Source: Candidatus Taylorbacteria bacterium
GTDB taxonomy: Bacteria; Patescibacteriota; Minisyncoccia; Phycocordibacterales; HO2-43-120
Assembly: GCA_039934295.1 (NCBI GenBank)
Contig: JBDTMN010000010.1
Coordinates: 1 to 46,419, forward strand
Direction of reading: 5' to 3'
DNA length: 46,419 nucleotides
The notes under the pieces: generated by a model
What the model saw: the letters and a program-made list of their open reading frames with translations, nothing else
The model's database searches: none
What the model was told of the DNA's origin: nothing
Shown here: positions 40,173 to 46,419 of the stretch, piece after piece
Layout: each line of letters begins with the position of its first letter
Position numbering within the stretch: position 1 is the stretch's first letter
Translations under genes and position numbers: made by a program

Positions 40173-41867
40173 ATGATCTACAAAGACCTAAAAAAACACA
40201 TAGAAGAAGCTTTAAGAGAACTTGGAATTCCTGAAGGAGATTTTGTTTTGGAGCACTCGGACAATCTTCAAAACGGCGATTACTCGACAAACGTCGCGCT
40301 AGTGTTCGCCAAAGAGCTCAAAGCCAAACCGCGAGATTTGGCGGAGAAAATCGCCTCAAAATTGAAAGAGAAGAGAATTCCACATGTTGAAAAAATTGAG
40401 GTCGCGGGCGCAGGGTTTGTAAATTTCTTCCTTTCGAAAGATTTCTTTGCCGAGTCAGTGGACGAAATTATTAAAGCCAAAAAAAGTTTCGGCAAGGGTT
40501 TTTCGGGGAAAGGCAAGTGTGTACTTGTCGAGTATTCATCTCCGAACATCGCAAAGCCTTTCACTGTGGGACACCTTCGTTCCACCATTATCGGTGACGC
40601 CATTGCGAACATTTTGGATTTTTCCGGATACAAGGTCATTCGGGACAATCATGTGGGCGACTGGGGCACGCAATTTGGCAAGCAAATCGTCGCTTTTCAA
40701 AAATGGGGAAGCCAGACAGAGCTTGAGAAAAGCAGAAACAAAATGAAGTATCTTGTCGACCTTTACGTCAAATTTCACGCCGAAGCGGAAAAAGACCCGA
40801 CACTCGAAGATGAAGCAAGAGAAGCGTTTCAAAAGCTTGAAAAAGGAGACAAGACTGCACGGAAGCTCTATAGCGAACTTGTCTCAATTTCAAAAGATTA
40901 TTTTAGAGAAATATACTCGCGACTCGCTATTCGCCCGTTTGACACCGAACAAGGAGAATCATTTTATGAAAAAATGATTCCGGAGGTTCTCAAAGACCTC
41001 GAGAAGGCGGGAATAGTAAAAGAGAGCGAAGGGGCTCGGCTCGTATTTTTTGAAAATGAAAAATATCCCCCTTTAATGATTCAGAAAAAGGACGGAGCCA
41101 CTCTTTACTCCACCCGCGATTTGGCCACAGACAAGTGGAGGAAGAAAAAATATGGCGACAAGATAATGATAGTAAACGAAACGGGAGTCGAGCAGTCTCT
41201 CTATTTCTCGCAGTTGTATGAAGTTGAGGAGATGCTCGGGTATTTTAAGAATGGAGAAAGGGTGCATGTTATGCACGGGTTTATTCGGCTTCCGGAAGGG
41301 AAAATGGCCACTCGAAAGGGCAATGTTATCTGGCTCGAAGAAGTTCTCGACGAGGCGGAGGTTCGAGCAGGTGAGATAAACAAAGAGACTGCAAAAGTGG
41401 TTGCTATGGGAGCGATTAAATTTAATGATTTGAAGCGCGAGAGTAGACAGGACATTGTTTTCAATTGGGATGAGATTATCAATTTGAAAGGGGACTCGGG
41501 TCCGTATCTTCAGTATTCTTGCGTCCGGGCAAAATCGATTTTGAAAAAGGCCGATGAAGAAAAGATAGACTACGGATCCAACTTGGAGGCGAGGCCTCCA
41601 AGTGGTTGGCGGAGTGTCGTTTTAGAAAAAATGCTCTATCGGTTTCCTGAAGTCGTTGAGCGAGCGGGGCGGGAATATGCTCCAAACTATATTGCAACCT
41701 ACCTCATCGAGCTCGCATCGTCTTTCAACACGTTCTATGCGGAGGGTCAAATTGTCTCAAAAAGTGACTCATCTTCACTTTACAAAATCGCTTTGACTAA
41801 AGCGTTCTCGATTGTTATCGAAAACGGCCTGAATCTTCTTGGAATTCAGGTTCCGCCAAAGATGTAG
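40173..41867 (+). CDS. argS: arginyl-tRNA synthetase
   Basis: The 564-aa class I synthetase charges tRNA-Arg. The HIGH-type motif is TVGHLRSTIIGDA and the KMSKS region reads GKMATRKGNVIWLEEV. The N-terminal tRNA-binding domain (first ~110 residues) and C-terminal anticodon-binding helices are present (YATYLIELASSFNTFY). Length is normal for bacterial ArgRS. Confidence 0.97.
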   Translation: MIYKDLKKHIEEALRELGIPEGDFVLEHSDNLQNGDYSTNVALVFAKELKAKPRDLAEKIASKLKEKRIPHVEKIEVAGAGFVNFFLSKDFFAESVDEIIKAKKSFGKGFSGKGKCVLVEYSSPNIAKPFTVGHLRSTIIGDAIANILDFSGYKVIRDNHVGDWGTQFGKQIVAFQKWGSQTELEKSRNKMKYLVDLYVKFHAEAEKDPTLEDEAREAFQKLEKGDKTARKLYSELVSISKDYFREIYSRLAIRPFDTEQGESFYEKMIPEVLKDLEKAGIVKESEGARLVFFENEKYPPLMIQKKDGATLYSTRDLATDKWRKKKYGDKIMIVNETGVEQSLYFSQLYEVEEMLGYFKNGERVHVMHGFIRLPEGKMATRKGNVIWLEEVLDEAEVRAGEINKETAKVVAMGAIKFNDLKRESRQDIVFNWDEIINLKGDSGPYLQYSCVRAKSILKKADEEKIDYGSNLEARPPSGWRSVVLEKMLYRFPEVVERAGREYAPNYIATYLIELASSFNTFYAEGQIVSKSDSSSLYKIALTKAFSIVIENGLNLLGIQVPPKM

Positions 41868-41874
41868 CAGTGAC

Positions 41875-41911
41875 TTGACATAAAAGCCATTTTGGCTATA
41901 GTAGCTACTAT
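41875..41911 (+). promoter_or_regulatory. promoter and operator palindrome of the toxin-antitoxin pair
   Basis: TTGACA (41875-41880) and TATAGT (41897-41902) are spaced 16 bp, the -10 ending 7 nt before the ATG. A perfect 14-bp palindrome, ATAGTAGCTACTAT (41898-41911), covers the -10 end and the start codon. A second inverted repeat, AGCC-ATTTT-GGCT, lies in the spacer (41885-41897 area). Confidence 0.75.
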
Positions 41912-42170
41912 GAATAAAACAATTTTTACAGCTAAAGAGGCTAAAAACAATTTTGGGCGCCTACTCGATGAAGCCAGAGAGTATCCGATTTCTATAGAAA
42001 AGCACGGCCGAGAGGTAGCAGTTCTTTTGTCTGCTCGCGCATATCAGGAATTTAAAATGACACAAGATGCATACTGGGGAAAATTGGCATCTCTTTCTAA
42101 TAAAAAAGGATATATTGGAACTGCAGGAAGCTCTAAGATTCTTAAAAAAATTATTGATGCTCGAGATTAA
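41910..42170 (+). CDS. Phd/YefM-family antitoxin
   Basis: The 86-aa protein starts TIFTAKEAKNNFGRLLDEA, the typical Phd/YefM DNA-binding fold, followed by PISIEKHGREVAVLLSARAYQEFK. It should neutralise the toxin encoded next and repress the promoter. The ATG at 41910 fits the -10 box; the TTG at 41892 lies inside the promoter. The toxin gene overlaps its end by 14 nt. Confidence 0.88.
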   Translation: MNKTIFTAKEAKNNFGRLLDEAREYPISIEKHGREVAVLLSARAYQEFKMTQDAYWGKLASLSNKKGYIGTAGSSKILKKIIDARD

Positions 42171-42432
42171 TCTCTCTCGTGATTCCGCAAAGTTTCTTAA
42201 GAAATTGGTGCCAAAGCATCGGCGCCAAATAGCGGGAAAAATTTTACTGCTTGCTCATAATCCCCAAGTTTCTGATACACAGAAATTACACGGATACGAG
42301 AAATTTTATCGATCAGATATTGGGGAGTATCGAGTCATTCTTCGCTTATCTCCGAAAGTCTTGTTCATTGTCTTAATAGGGAAGAGAAATGACGATGAAG
42401 TCTATCGGAAATTCGATAAGCGACAGAGGTAA
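42157..42432 (+). CDS. RelE/ParE-family toxin
   Basis: The 91-aa protein has the family's basic first helices (SAKFLKKLVPKHRRQIAGKI), then KLHGYEKFYRSDIGEYRVILRL and VLIGKRNDDEVYRKF. RelE-type members cut mRNA on the ribosome, ParE-type ones block gyrase; the strand-rich core with R-DIGEYR fits RelE better. The overlap with the antitoxin gene suggests coupled translation. ATG at 42157 is chosen because homology starts there. Confidence 0.88.
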   Translation: MLEINLSRDSAKFLKKLVPKHRRQIAGKILLLAHNPQVSDTQKLHGYEKFYRSDIGEYRVILRLSPKVLFIVLIGKRNDDEVYRKFDKRQR

Positions 42433-42466
42433 CTGTTTGGGAGTTTTCTTTTCTTAAAACGATAGA

Positions 42467-42568
42467 GCGAGTACTTTCTTTTTAAAAGCCTTGCGCAGGC
42501 TGACGAGCCGAGCAGAGAATCCGCCAGCAGGCGGATATGCGTGCTTTTAAAAAAGAAATGTACGAGCG
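42467..42568 (+). repeat. 102-bp structured repeat, copy A
   Basis: The ends are inverted: GTACTTTCTTTTTAAAAGC faces GCTTTTAAAAAAGAAATGTAC. Inside are ATCCGCC-AGCA-GGCGGAT (42519-42536) and a second hairpin. The last 59 nt (42510-42568) are identical to 43105-43163. Confidence 0.85.
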
Positions 42569-42572
42569 GCAC

Positions 42573-42600
42573 TTGCATTTTTTTGTAGATGTGATATAAT
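42573..42600 (+). promoter_or_regulatory. strong promoter upstream of the small exported-protein gene
   Basis: TTGCAT (42573-42578), 16 bp, then TGA-TATAAT (42592-42600) with perfect -10 and extended TG. Transcription from about 42607 gives a 150-nt leader. Confidence 0.8.
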
Positions 42601-42758
42601 GCAGTCAGGTAGATTTTGACAGGCGAAACAACCCTTTTCCTCTCTTTTCGCGTCCACTATTGTGAGGTAGAAAGTGAAGAGGAGGGTTGTCTTAATTACT
42701 AGGCACATTGCGGGATAGTCTTCCGCAGTGCATTCCACTCTCCTTAATTTTCACCAAA

Positions 42759-42947
42759 ATGAGAATTAACCGAGCCATTGGATTAGCTTTAGTAATTCTG
42801 CTCTTCCAATTTTTAGTTCCTAGAATTTTCAATGCGATGGAAGACGCAACAGTTTCATTCTTCCACACTTCCGGGACTTCGTTTGAAGTTTTAGAATCTT
42901 CTGTTCTTAAAGGAAGTGAGAAACTGCCTATTCCCACAATCAAATAG
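42759..42947 (+). CDS. small membrane or exported protein, unknown function
   Basis: The 62-aa protein begins RINRAIGLALVILLFQFLVPRIF, a single hydrophobic helix that may be a signal peptide or anchor, then a short polar tail without Cys. I do not recognise it. It has its own strong promoter with a long structured leader and an own terminator, so it is a stand-alone unit; the RNA itself might be the functional product. Confidence 0.55.
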   Translation: MRINRAIGLALVILLFQFLVPRIFNAMEDATVSFFHTSGTSFEVLESSVLKGSEKLPIPTIK

Positions 42948-42948
42948 G

Positions 42949-42986
42949 CAAAGGGCTGATGCACACGCGTCAGCCTTTGTTTTTTT
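42949..42986 (+). terminator. intrinsic terminator after the small exported-protein gene
   Basis: CAAAGGGCTGA (42949-42959) pairs with TCAGCCTTTG (42970-42979), one bulged G, followed by seven T. Confidence 0.88.
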
Positions 42987-43003
42987 AATAAAATTCACCC
43001 CAG

Positions 43004-43033
43004 TTGACATTATGGTTTATTATAGTGTATAAT
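43004..43033 (+). promoter_or_regulatory. very strong promoter before repeat copy B
   Basis: A perfect TTGACA (43004-43009) and perfect TATAAT (43028-43033) are spaced 18 bp. Transcription would start near 43040, 20 nt before copy B. Confidence 0.85.
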
Positions 43034-43061
43034 ATCATGAGAGTTTTTCTTAGACGATGAA

Positions 43062-43163
43062 GCGAGTACTTTCTTTTTTAAAGCCTCGCGTAGCGCGCCG
43101 GCGCGAGCAGAGAATCCGCCAGCAGGCGGATATGCGTGCTTTTAAAAAAGAAATGTACGAGCG
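43062..43163 (+). repeat. 102-bp structured repeat, copy B
   Basis: It has the same length and ends as copy A. The left inner part differs in sequence, yet both copies keep a hairpin there (CTCGCG/CGCGAG in B, GCCT/AGGC in A). The remaining 59 nt are identical to copy A. Confidence 0.85.
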
Positions 43164-43190
43164 CTTGCCAGTTCTTTAAGCTAACTTGTA

Positions 43191-43240
43191 ATCGCCACAA
43201 CGGAGAATTGCCTTAGAAGGCAATTCTCCGTTGTGGCGAT
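43191..43240 (+). repeat. 24-bp perfect hairpin
   Basis: Bases 43191-43214 are perfectly complementary to 43217-43240 with a 2-nt AG loop. There is no T run after it. It lies in the leader of the gene at 43300 and could block or shape translation, be an RNase III site, or mark a small insertion. Confidence 0.9.
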
Positions 43241-43299
43241 GCGCTCGACACTCAAACCACCGCCCGTTAAAAAACAGGGCAAAACAAAAGAAAGGCCGT

Positions 43300-43890
43300 A
43301 TGGCGAAACGCCTAGCCGACACAAATCAGAATCAGATACCAGCCGCAGAGCAGATAGATGCTTTTACAAGACTCACTCACGAACTTCATCAGAGTTTTTT
43401 TAATGATGAGGTGAATCGCGACCGAGTTCTCGACGGATTACGAAAGCTCAACAGAAAAAAGCTTCACCTCGACTGCGGCGTCGAGCCGGAGATTCCCGGC
43501 TGGGCTCACAAAGGGGAGTCAATCAAAACACATTCTTCTTGCGGGATTGTTGATCTATCGATGATTGCCGCCGAAAGCGTCTTTCGTGGAGAGGTCAGTC
43601 TCTCTGGCGATGAGTATCTCGCAAGAGTGCAGGAAGAACTTCCTTCCTTTCTTCCCTTGAATGCCTGCGCCCGCGATTTCTTCGTGAAGTCCGAAAACTG
43701 GAAGTTCCTGGCGCACCTTCCGACCCGGATAGATTTCCTGATCTTTCCAGGGACTGTTTTTAACGGTGCGGATAAAAACCTCTACGTGCCGGATCTCCGT
43801 CGCATTGGGCTTGAGTGGCGTGAGGGTGAGAGCCGAATCAAAAATGCGTTGATGTACCCTCGCTTTCTAGTGGCCGTGGTCCCAAAGTAG
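43300..43890 (+). CDS. soluble protein of unknown function
   Basis: I do not recognise this 196-aa protein. It has no signal peptide or membrane helix. A Cys/His-containing stretch, HLDCGVEPEIPGWAHKG followed by KTHSSCGIVDLS (about residues 51-85), might bind metal. The C-terminal third is Arg/Phe-rich. I chose ATG at 43300, preceded by AAAGG; starts further upstream fall inside the hairpin at 43191-43240. Its strong promoter with a long structured leader suggests post-transcriptional control. Confidence 0.65.
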   Translation: MAKRLADTNQNQIPAAEQIDAFTRLTHELHQSFFNDEVNRDRVLDGLRKLNRKKLHLDCGVEPEIPGWAHKGESIKTHSSCGIVDLSMIAAESVFRGEVSLSGDEYLARVQEELPSFLPLNACARDFFVKSENWKFLAHLPTRIDFLIFPGTVFNGADKNLYVPDLRRIGLEWREGESRIKNALMYPRFLVAVVPK

Positions 43891-43919
43891 GAAAGCGGGC
43901 ATTCTGTTTTCTTTTTTTA

Positions 43920-43966
43920 ACGCTCTTGAGCGTTCAATTCCAGCCCTGCACACGCGGGGTTTTTTC
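43920..43966 (+). terminator. terminator after the gene at 43300
   Basis: AACGCTC-TT-GAGCGTT is followed by a GC hairpin CCCTGC-ACAC-GCGGGG (43944-43959) and six T. Confidence 0.85.
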
Positions 43967-44011
43967 ATGTAAACACCTCGCTTCGCCCCTTTTCATTGGC
44001 GGTAATCACTA

Positions 44012-44037
44012 TATAATTAAAGCATTATTATTATCCT
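44012..44037 (+). promoter_or_regulatory. -10 candidates before the DUF2339 gene
   Basis: A perfect TATAAT lies at 44012-44017, and TATCCT (44032-44037) ends 8 nt before the ATG at 44046. Either could serve the gene. Confidence 0.4.
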
Positions 44038-44045
44038 CTAAAAAT

Positions 44046-46259
44046 ATGAGTGCTCTACTAATAGTGATTCTCTTCATAATGTTCTTTTACTTATTAAGCC
44101 GGGTGAAAGAAGTCGAAAGGAGAATGGGCGAGATAGGTAATGTAAAAAGCGCGCCTCGGGAATCATCGGGAGAGACTCAGTCACAGGTGCCTCAGCAGGT
44201 TATTTCGTCGACTCCTTCTCCAATGTCGAGTCCGACACCTGTCGTTTCGCAAACAATGCAAGGACAGCCAGCTTCTGCTGTACTTCCCACAAAGAAAAAG
44301 GAAGGCGATGGAAATACCGAATTCGCCCTCGGAAGCAAGGTGATGACGGGTGTGGGTGCGCTCGCGCTTCTTCTCGGAATTGGTTTCTTTTTGCGATACG
44401 CATTTGAAAATAATCTTATTTCAGAGTTGAATCGGGTAATCTTCGGAGTTATTTTCGGCATTGTTGTGGTTGGGCTCGGACATTTTTTGAGGAAAAAATA
44501 TGCAACCTATGGCTACACTTTGGTGGGGGCAGGACTTGGCATTCTATACCTTTCACTCTACGCGGCATATAGTTTCTATTCGTTATTGTCTATGCCTGTT
44601 GCGTTCACTCTTCTCTTTGTGGTTACGGCTCTCGGAGTTGGCGGGTCGCTTCTCTATGACTCCAAGGTTCTCGTTTCCTACTCCTTCTTGGGCGCATTTA
44701 TTATTCCTTTTATCCTACCTCTTTCTCTCTCCGTCCACGTCCTCTTTGTCTATCTTCTGGTCATAAACTCGGGAGTGCTTCTTGTCGCTCGATTCAAGGT
44801 TTGGCCCGAGCTTACGCTCGGCAGTCTCTTGGGGACGAGTCTGATTTACCTTCGATGGGTGATAGGTCCTTATACCGATGCTCTCTTTGCGATTACGCTT
44901 TTTTACTCCACCCTTCTTTTTCTCATTTACTTTACAACCAGCCTCCTGAATTTCGTGTTTCGCGATAGGCAATACAAAGGCATAGACGGCTTTCTTCTCT
45001 ATGGAATCCCAATTATTTATTTTCTTCTCAATCTCACTATCATTCGTGGCAATAACGACACGGCGCTTTTTGCCCTCCTTATCGGTATTTTCTACATAGC
45101 AATTTCGCTTGGGGTGCGAGCGGGTTTTTCGGCTGTGGGAGAGCTGACGCGATTTTCGAATGCAATGCTTTTTATTGCCACTCCTTTTATTGCTCTCGCA
45201 ACTGCGATTCATTTTGACGGCTCGACTGTAACGGTAGTGTGGGCAATCGAGGCCGTGGTCATGGTGCTGGTGGGATATCTTCTTAAAACTTCCTCGAACA
45301 GAGTGGGCGGAATAATTCTCGCCATACTTACAGGAATGAAGATGGTATTGTTCGATTTCGGAATGCCCTTAAATGCGGTCGCTATTTTTAATTCCCGCTC
45401 TGCGACAGTGGCCATCGTTGCTCTTATGTTCGCGACTTTGATGTGGGTGTATATGAAAATCGAGAATATCGGCGGAGATGAAAAAACAGCGGGGAGGTTT
45501 GTAGGTTCGATTGGTCTTTTTGCGACCCTATTTCTCTGGTTGAGCTTCGAAGCTCACGATTTTCTCCCGGATTATCTTCTCTATCTCCCGCTTATCTATA
45601 TTATTTTCGGAACGCTTGCCCTAAGTTTCTCTTTCGTCGTCCGGGAGAAAATAATACGCTTCTTGTCTTACCTAGTCGTATTTCTGGCGTTTAGTTTTGC
45701 TCTCGCATTTCAGTCCGACCTCGATCTTTCAAGATTTTCCTCTCTCTTCAATATCCGAGTTCTGACGGGGCTCGCGGCCGCGCTTTTCACCGCATTTCTC
45801 ATGTGGCTTTTCAAAGCAAATGCAGTTGACGTGTCAAATGATGAAAGGAAAATCGTAAAGGTGTTTCTTACCGCGGCAAACCTTCTTGTTCTTTGGGCGT
45901 TCACTTCTGAAATTCTCGGATACTATAATATGAAATTTCAGGTATTAAATGATGTGGGCATCGAGAACACGAAGAGGGTAGTGTTGTCTGGATTCTGGCT
46001 CGTGTATGCGCTCTCCGCGATGGCAGTCGGCATTTTCCGCCGGTCGATTTTTGCCCGATACCTCTCTATCATTCTTTTTGCTGTCACCATTTTCAAGATT
46101 TTCCTCTACGACACGGCGAATCTAAGCGACGTCTACCGCTTCGTATCCTTCATCTCACTTGGCGTGATATTGCTCATCACCGGTTTTGCTTACTATAAAT
46201 TTAAAGATAGAATCACAGAGTTCGTGAGAATTCCCAATGAGCCGGCAAACAAAGTCTAG
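44046..46259 (+). CDS. DUF2339-family polytopic membrane protein
   Basis: The 737-aa protein starts with one helix, a short coiled-coil-like segment (RVKEVERRMGEIG) and a Pro/Ser-rich linker. The DUF2339 core begins at FALGSKVMTGVGALALLLGIGFFLRYAFENNLI, and KYATYGYTLVGAGLGILYLSLYAAY is also diagnostic. More than 20 hydrophobic helices follow to the end. The function of this family is not established; membrane location is certain. I chose ATG at 44046 because the first helix starts there; a GTG/ATG extension from 43926 would cross the terminator. Confidence 0.88.
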   Translation: MSALLIVILFIMFFYLLSRVKEVERRMGEIGNVKSAPRESSGETQSQVPQQVISSTPSPMSSPTPVVSQTMQGQPASAVLPTKKKEGDGNTEFALGSKVMTGVGALALLLGIGFFLRYAFENNLISELNRVIFGVIFGIVVVGLGHFLRKKYATYGYTLVGAGLGILYLSLYAAYSFYSLLSMPVAFTLLFVVTALGVGGSLLYDSKVLVSYSFLGAFIIPFILPLSLSVHVLFVYLLVINSGVLLVARFKVWPELTLGSLLGTSLIYLRWVIGPYTDALFAITLFYSTLLFLIYFTTSLLNFVFRDRQYKGIDGFLLYGIPIIYFLLNLTIIRGNNDTALFALLIGIFYIAISLGVRAGFSAVGELTRFSNAMLFIATPFIALATAIHFDGSTVTVVWAIEAVVMVLVGYLLKTSSNRVGGIILAILTGMKMVLFDFGMPLNAVAIFNSRSATVAIVALMFATLMWVYMKIENIGGDEKTAGRFVGSIGLFATLFLWLSFEAHDFLPDYLLYLPLIYIIFGTLALSFSFVVREKIIRFLSYLVVFLAFSFALAFQSDLDLSRFSSLFNIRVLTGLAAALFTAFLMWLFKANAVDVSNDERKIVKVFLTAANLLVLWAFTSEILGYYNMKFQVLNDVGIENTKRVVLSGFWLVYALSAMAVGIFRRSIFARYLSIILFAVTIFKIFLYDTANLSDVYRFVSFISLGVILLITGFAYYKFKDRITEFVRIPNEPANKV

Positions 46260-46419
46260 TTAAAATTCATAACTTTCTCTCAATTTACAACTCCTCGCAG
46301 TCAAGGTTTAGCCTGACAGTGCAGGGCTGTTTTTTGGTTGAGGAGTGACAAGGTCATCTCTCGCGACTGCATAAGGCCAGATACATATTGCACTCTTTGG
46401 TCTCTCCAAAGCAGTGAGA
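46260..46419 (+). other. end of window: terminator-like stem, no gene
   Basis: ACTCCTC (46290-46296 area) pairs with GAGGAGT (46340-46346 area). Inside, AGCCTG...CAGGGCT followed by six T (about 46311-46337) looks like a terminator for the DUF2339 gene. Nothing else is recognised up to the edge. Confidence 0.55.

Larger units (their letters stand above)
42433..42758 (+). other. intergenic region: structured repeat copy A, strong promoter, structured leader
   Basis: Copy A of a 102-bp repeat lies at 42467-42568, a strong promoter at 42573-42600, and from about 42607 a folded leader: ACAACCCT (42628-42635) pairs with AGGGTTGT (42683-42690) enclosing further C/U-A/G pairs, and CATTGCGG (42706-42713) with CCGCAGTG (42723-42730). 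No protein gene is seen before 42759. Confidence 0.7.
42987..43299 (+). other. intergenic region: strong promoter, repeat copy B, 24-bp hairpin
   Basis: A near-consensus promoter (43004-43033), copy B of the 102-bp repeat (43062-43163) and a perfect 24-bp hairpin (43191-43240) fill the gap and would form a leader of about 260 nt for the gene at 43300. Confidence 0.75.

Noticed and set aside
42600-42758. 6S RNA, SRP RNA or a known riboswitch in the folded leader
   Set aside because: The stems do not give the 6S bubble, the SRP tetraloop/asymmetric loop sequence or any riboswitch core I can recognise.
43037-43060. Short ORF starting just after the strong promoter at 43028
   Set aside because: It has seven codons and starts only 3 nt after the -10; not a credible gene.
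1-46419. CRISPR array or cas genes
   Set aside because: No regularly spaced identical short repeats with unique spacers and no cas-like proteins are seen; the repeats at 26040-26090 are tandem words, not an array.

Overview
The window looks like a piece of a small-genome bacterium of the Candidate Phyla Radiation (Patescibacteria), most likely of the Parcubacteria side. The signs are short intergenic gaps, very few Shine-Dalgarno sites, many -10 boxes only 6-8 nt ahead of the ATG, compact or minimal enzymes (an A-domain-only pyruvate kinase, an 89-aa alkyltransferase), several protein types common in that group (DUF2339, DUF5667, DUF1761, SIMPL, an S74-chaperone giant surface protein), and TGA used as a stop. 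The placement is inferred from content; no marker-gene tree was made.

Layout. 1-4810: tRNA-Val (minus strand) beside a 55-bp direct repeat, acylphosphatase, an RluA-type pseudouridine synthase, a rhomboid protease, ribosomal protein L19, tRNA-Leu followed 3 nt later by a small membrane-protein gene, a membrane-anchored unknown protein, and tRNA-His. 4810-6470: an AT-rich islet with a structured element ending in a copy of the tRNA-His 3' end, a Fic AMPylase and a frameshifted zinc-ribbon gene. 6540-14300: an M23 peptidase, PyrD, a 2-hydroxyacid dehydrogenase, the lower glycolytic block gpmI - minimal pyruvate kinase - eno, and a ZIP transporter. 14300-14725: GC-rich repeats, a terminator and a long stem-loop. 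14726-20947: one 2073-aa repetitive secreted protein with an S74 intramolecular chaperone. 21008-27352: an unknown protein, UppP, the pyrimidine block pyrB-pyrC-pyrE-pyrF, a DNA alkyltransferase, MscL with a zinc ribbon, and a DUF1761 protein. 27607-31399: a sigma factor with a DUF5667 membrane partner, FolD and a SIMPL protein. 31450-32990: secE-nusG-rplK. 33030-38954: a dTMP and one-carbon set (folA, CYTH protein, dcd, thyA, tmk, glyA), then a YvcK-like protein. 38959-46259: a HAD phosphatase, a small exported protein, ArgRS, a Phd/RelE-type toxin-antitoxin pair, paired 102-bp structured repeats, two unknown genes and a DUF2339 membrane protein.

How the genes work together. PyrD, PyrB, PyrC, PyrE and PyrF give UMP from carbamoyl phosphate; carbamoyl phosphate synthetase is not in the window. 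Dcd, ThyA, Tmk, FolA, FolD and GlyA form a complete dTMP synthesis and folate-recycling loop from dCTP, apart from a separate dUTPase. GpmI, enolase and pyruvate kinase form lower glycolysis. UppP, the M23 peptidase, MscL and the giant surface protein belong to the envelope.

The most unusual points are: (1) two of three tRNA genes are followed by a stretch that ends in a copy of the tRNA's own 3' end, with an inverted copy between the two; (2) a pair of 102-bp structured repeats, one just downstream of a very strong promoter; (3) a pyruvate kinase lacking both the B and C domains; (4) a class-2-like dihydroorotate dehydrogenase with a class-1 catalytic Cys; (5) widespread signs of leaderless transcription.
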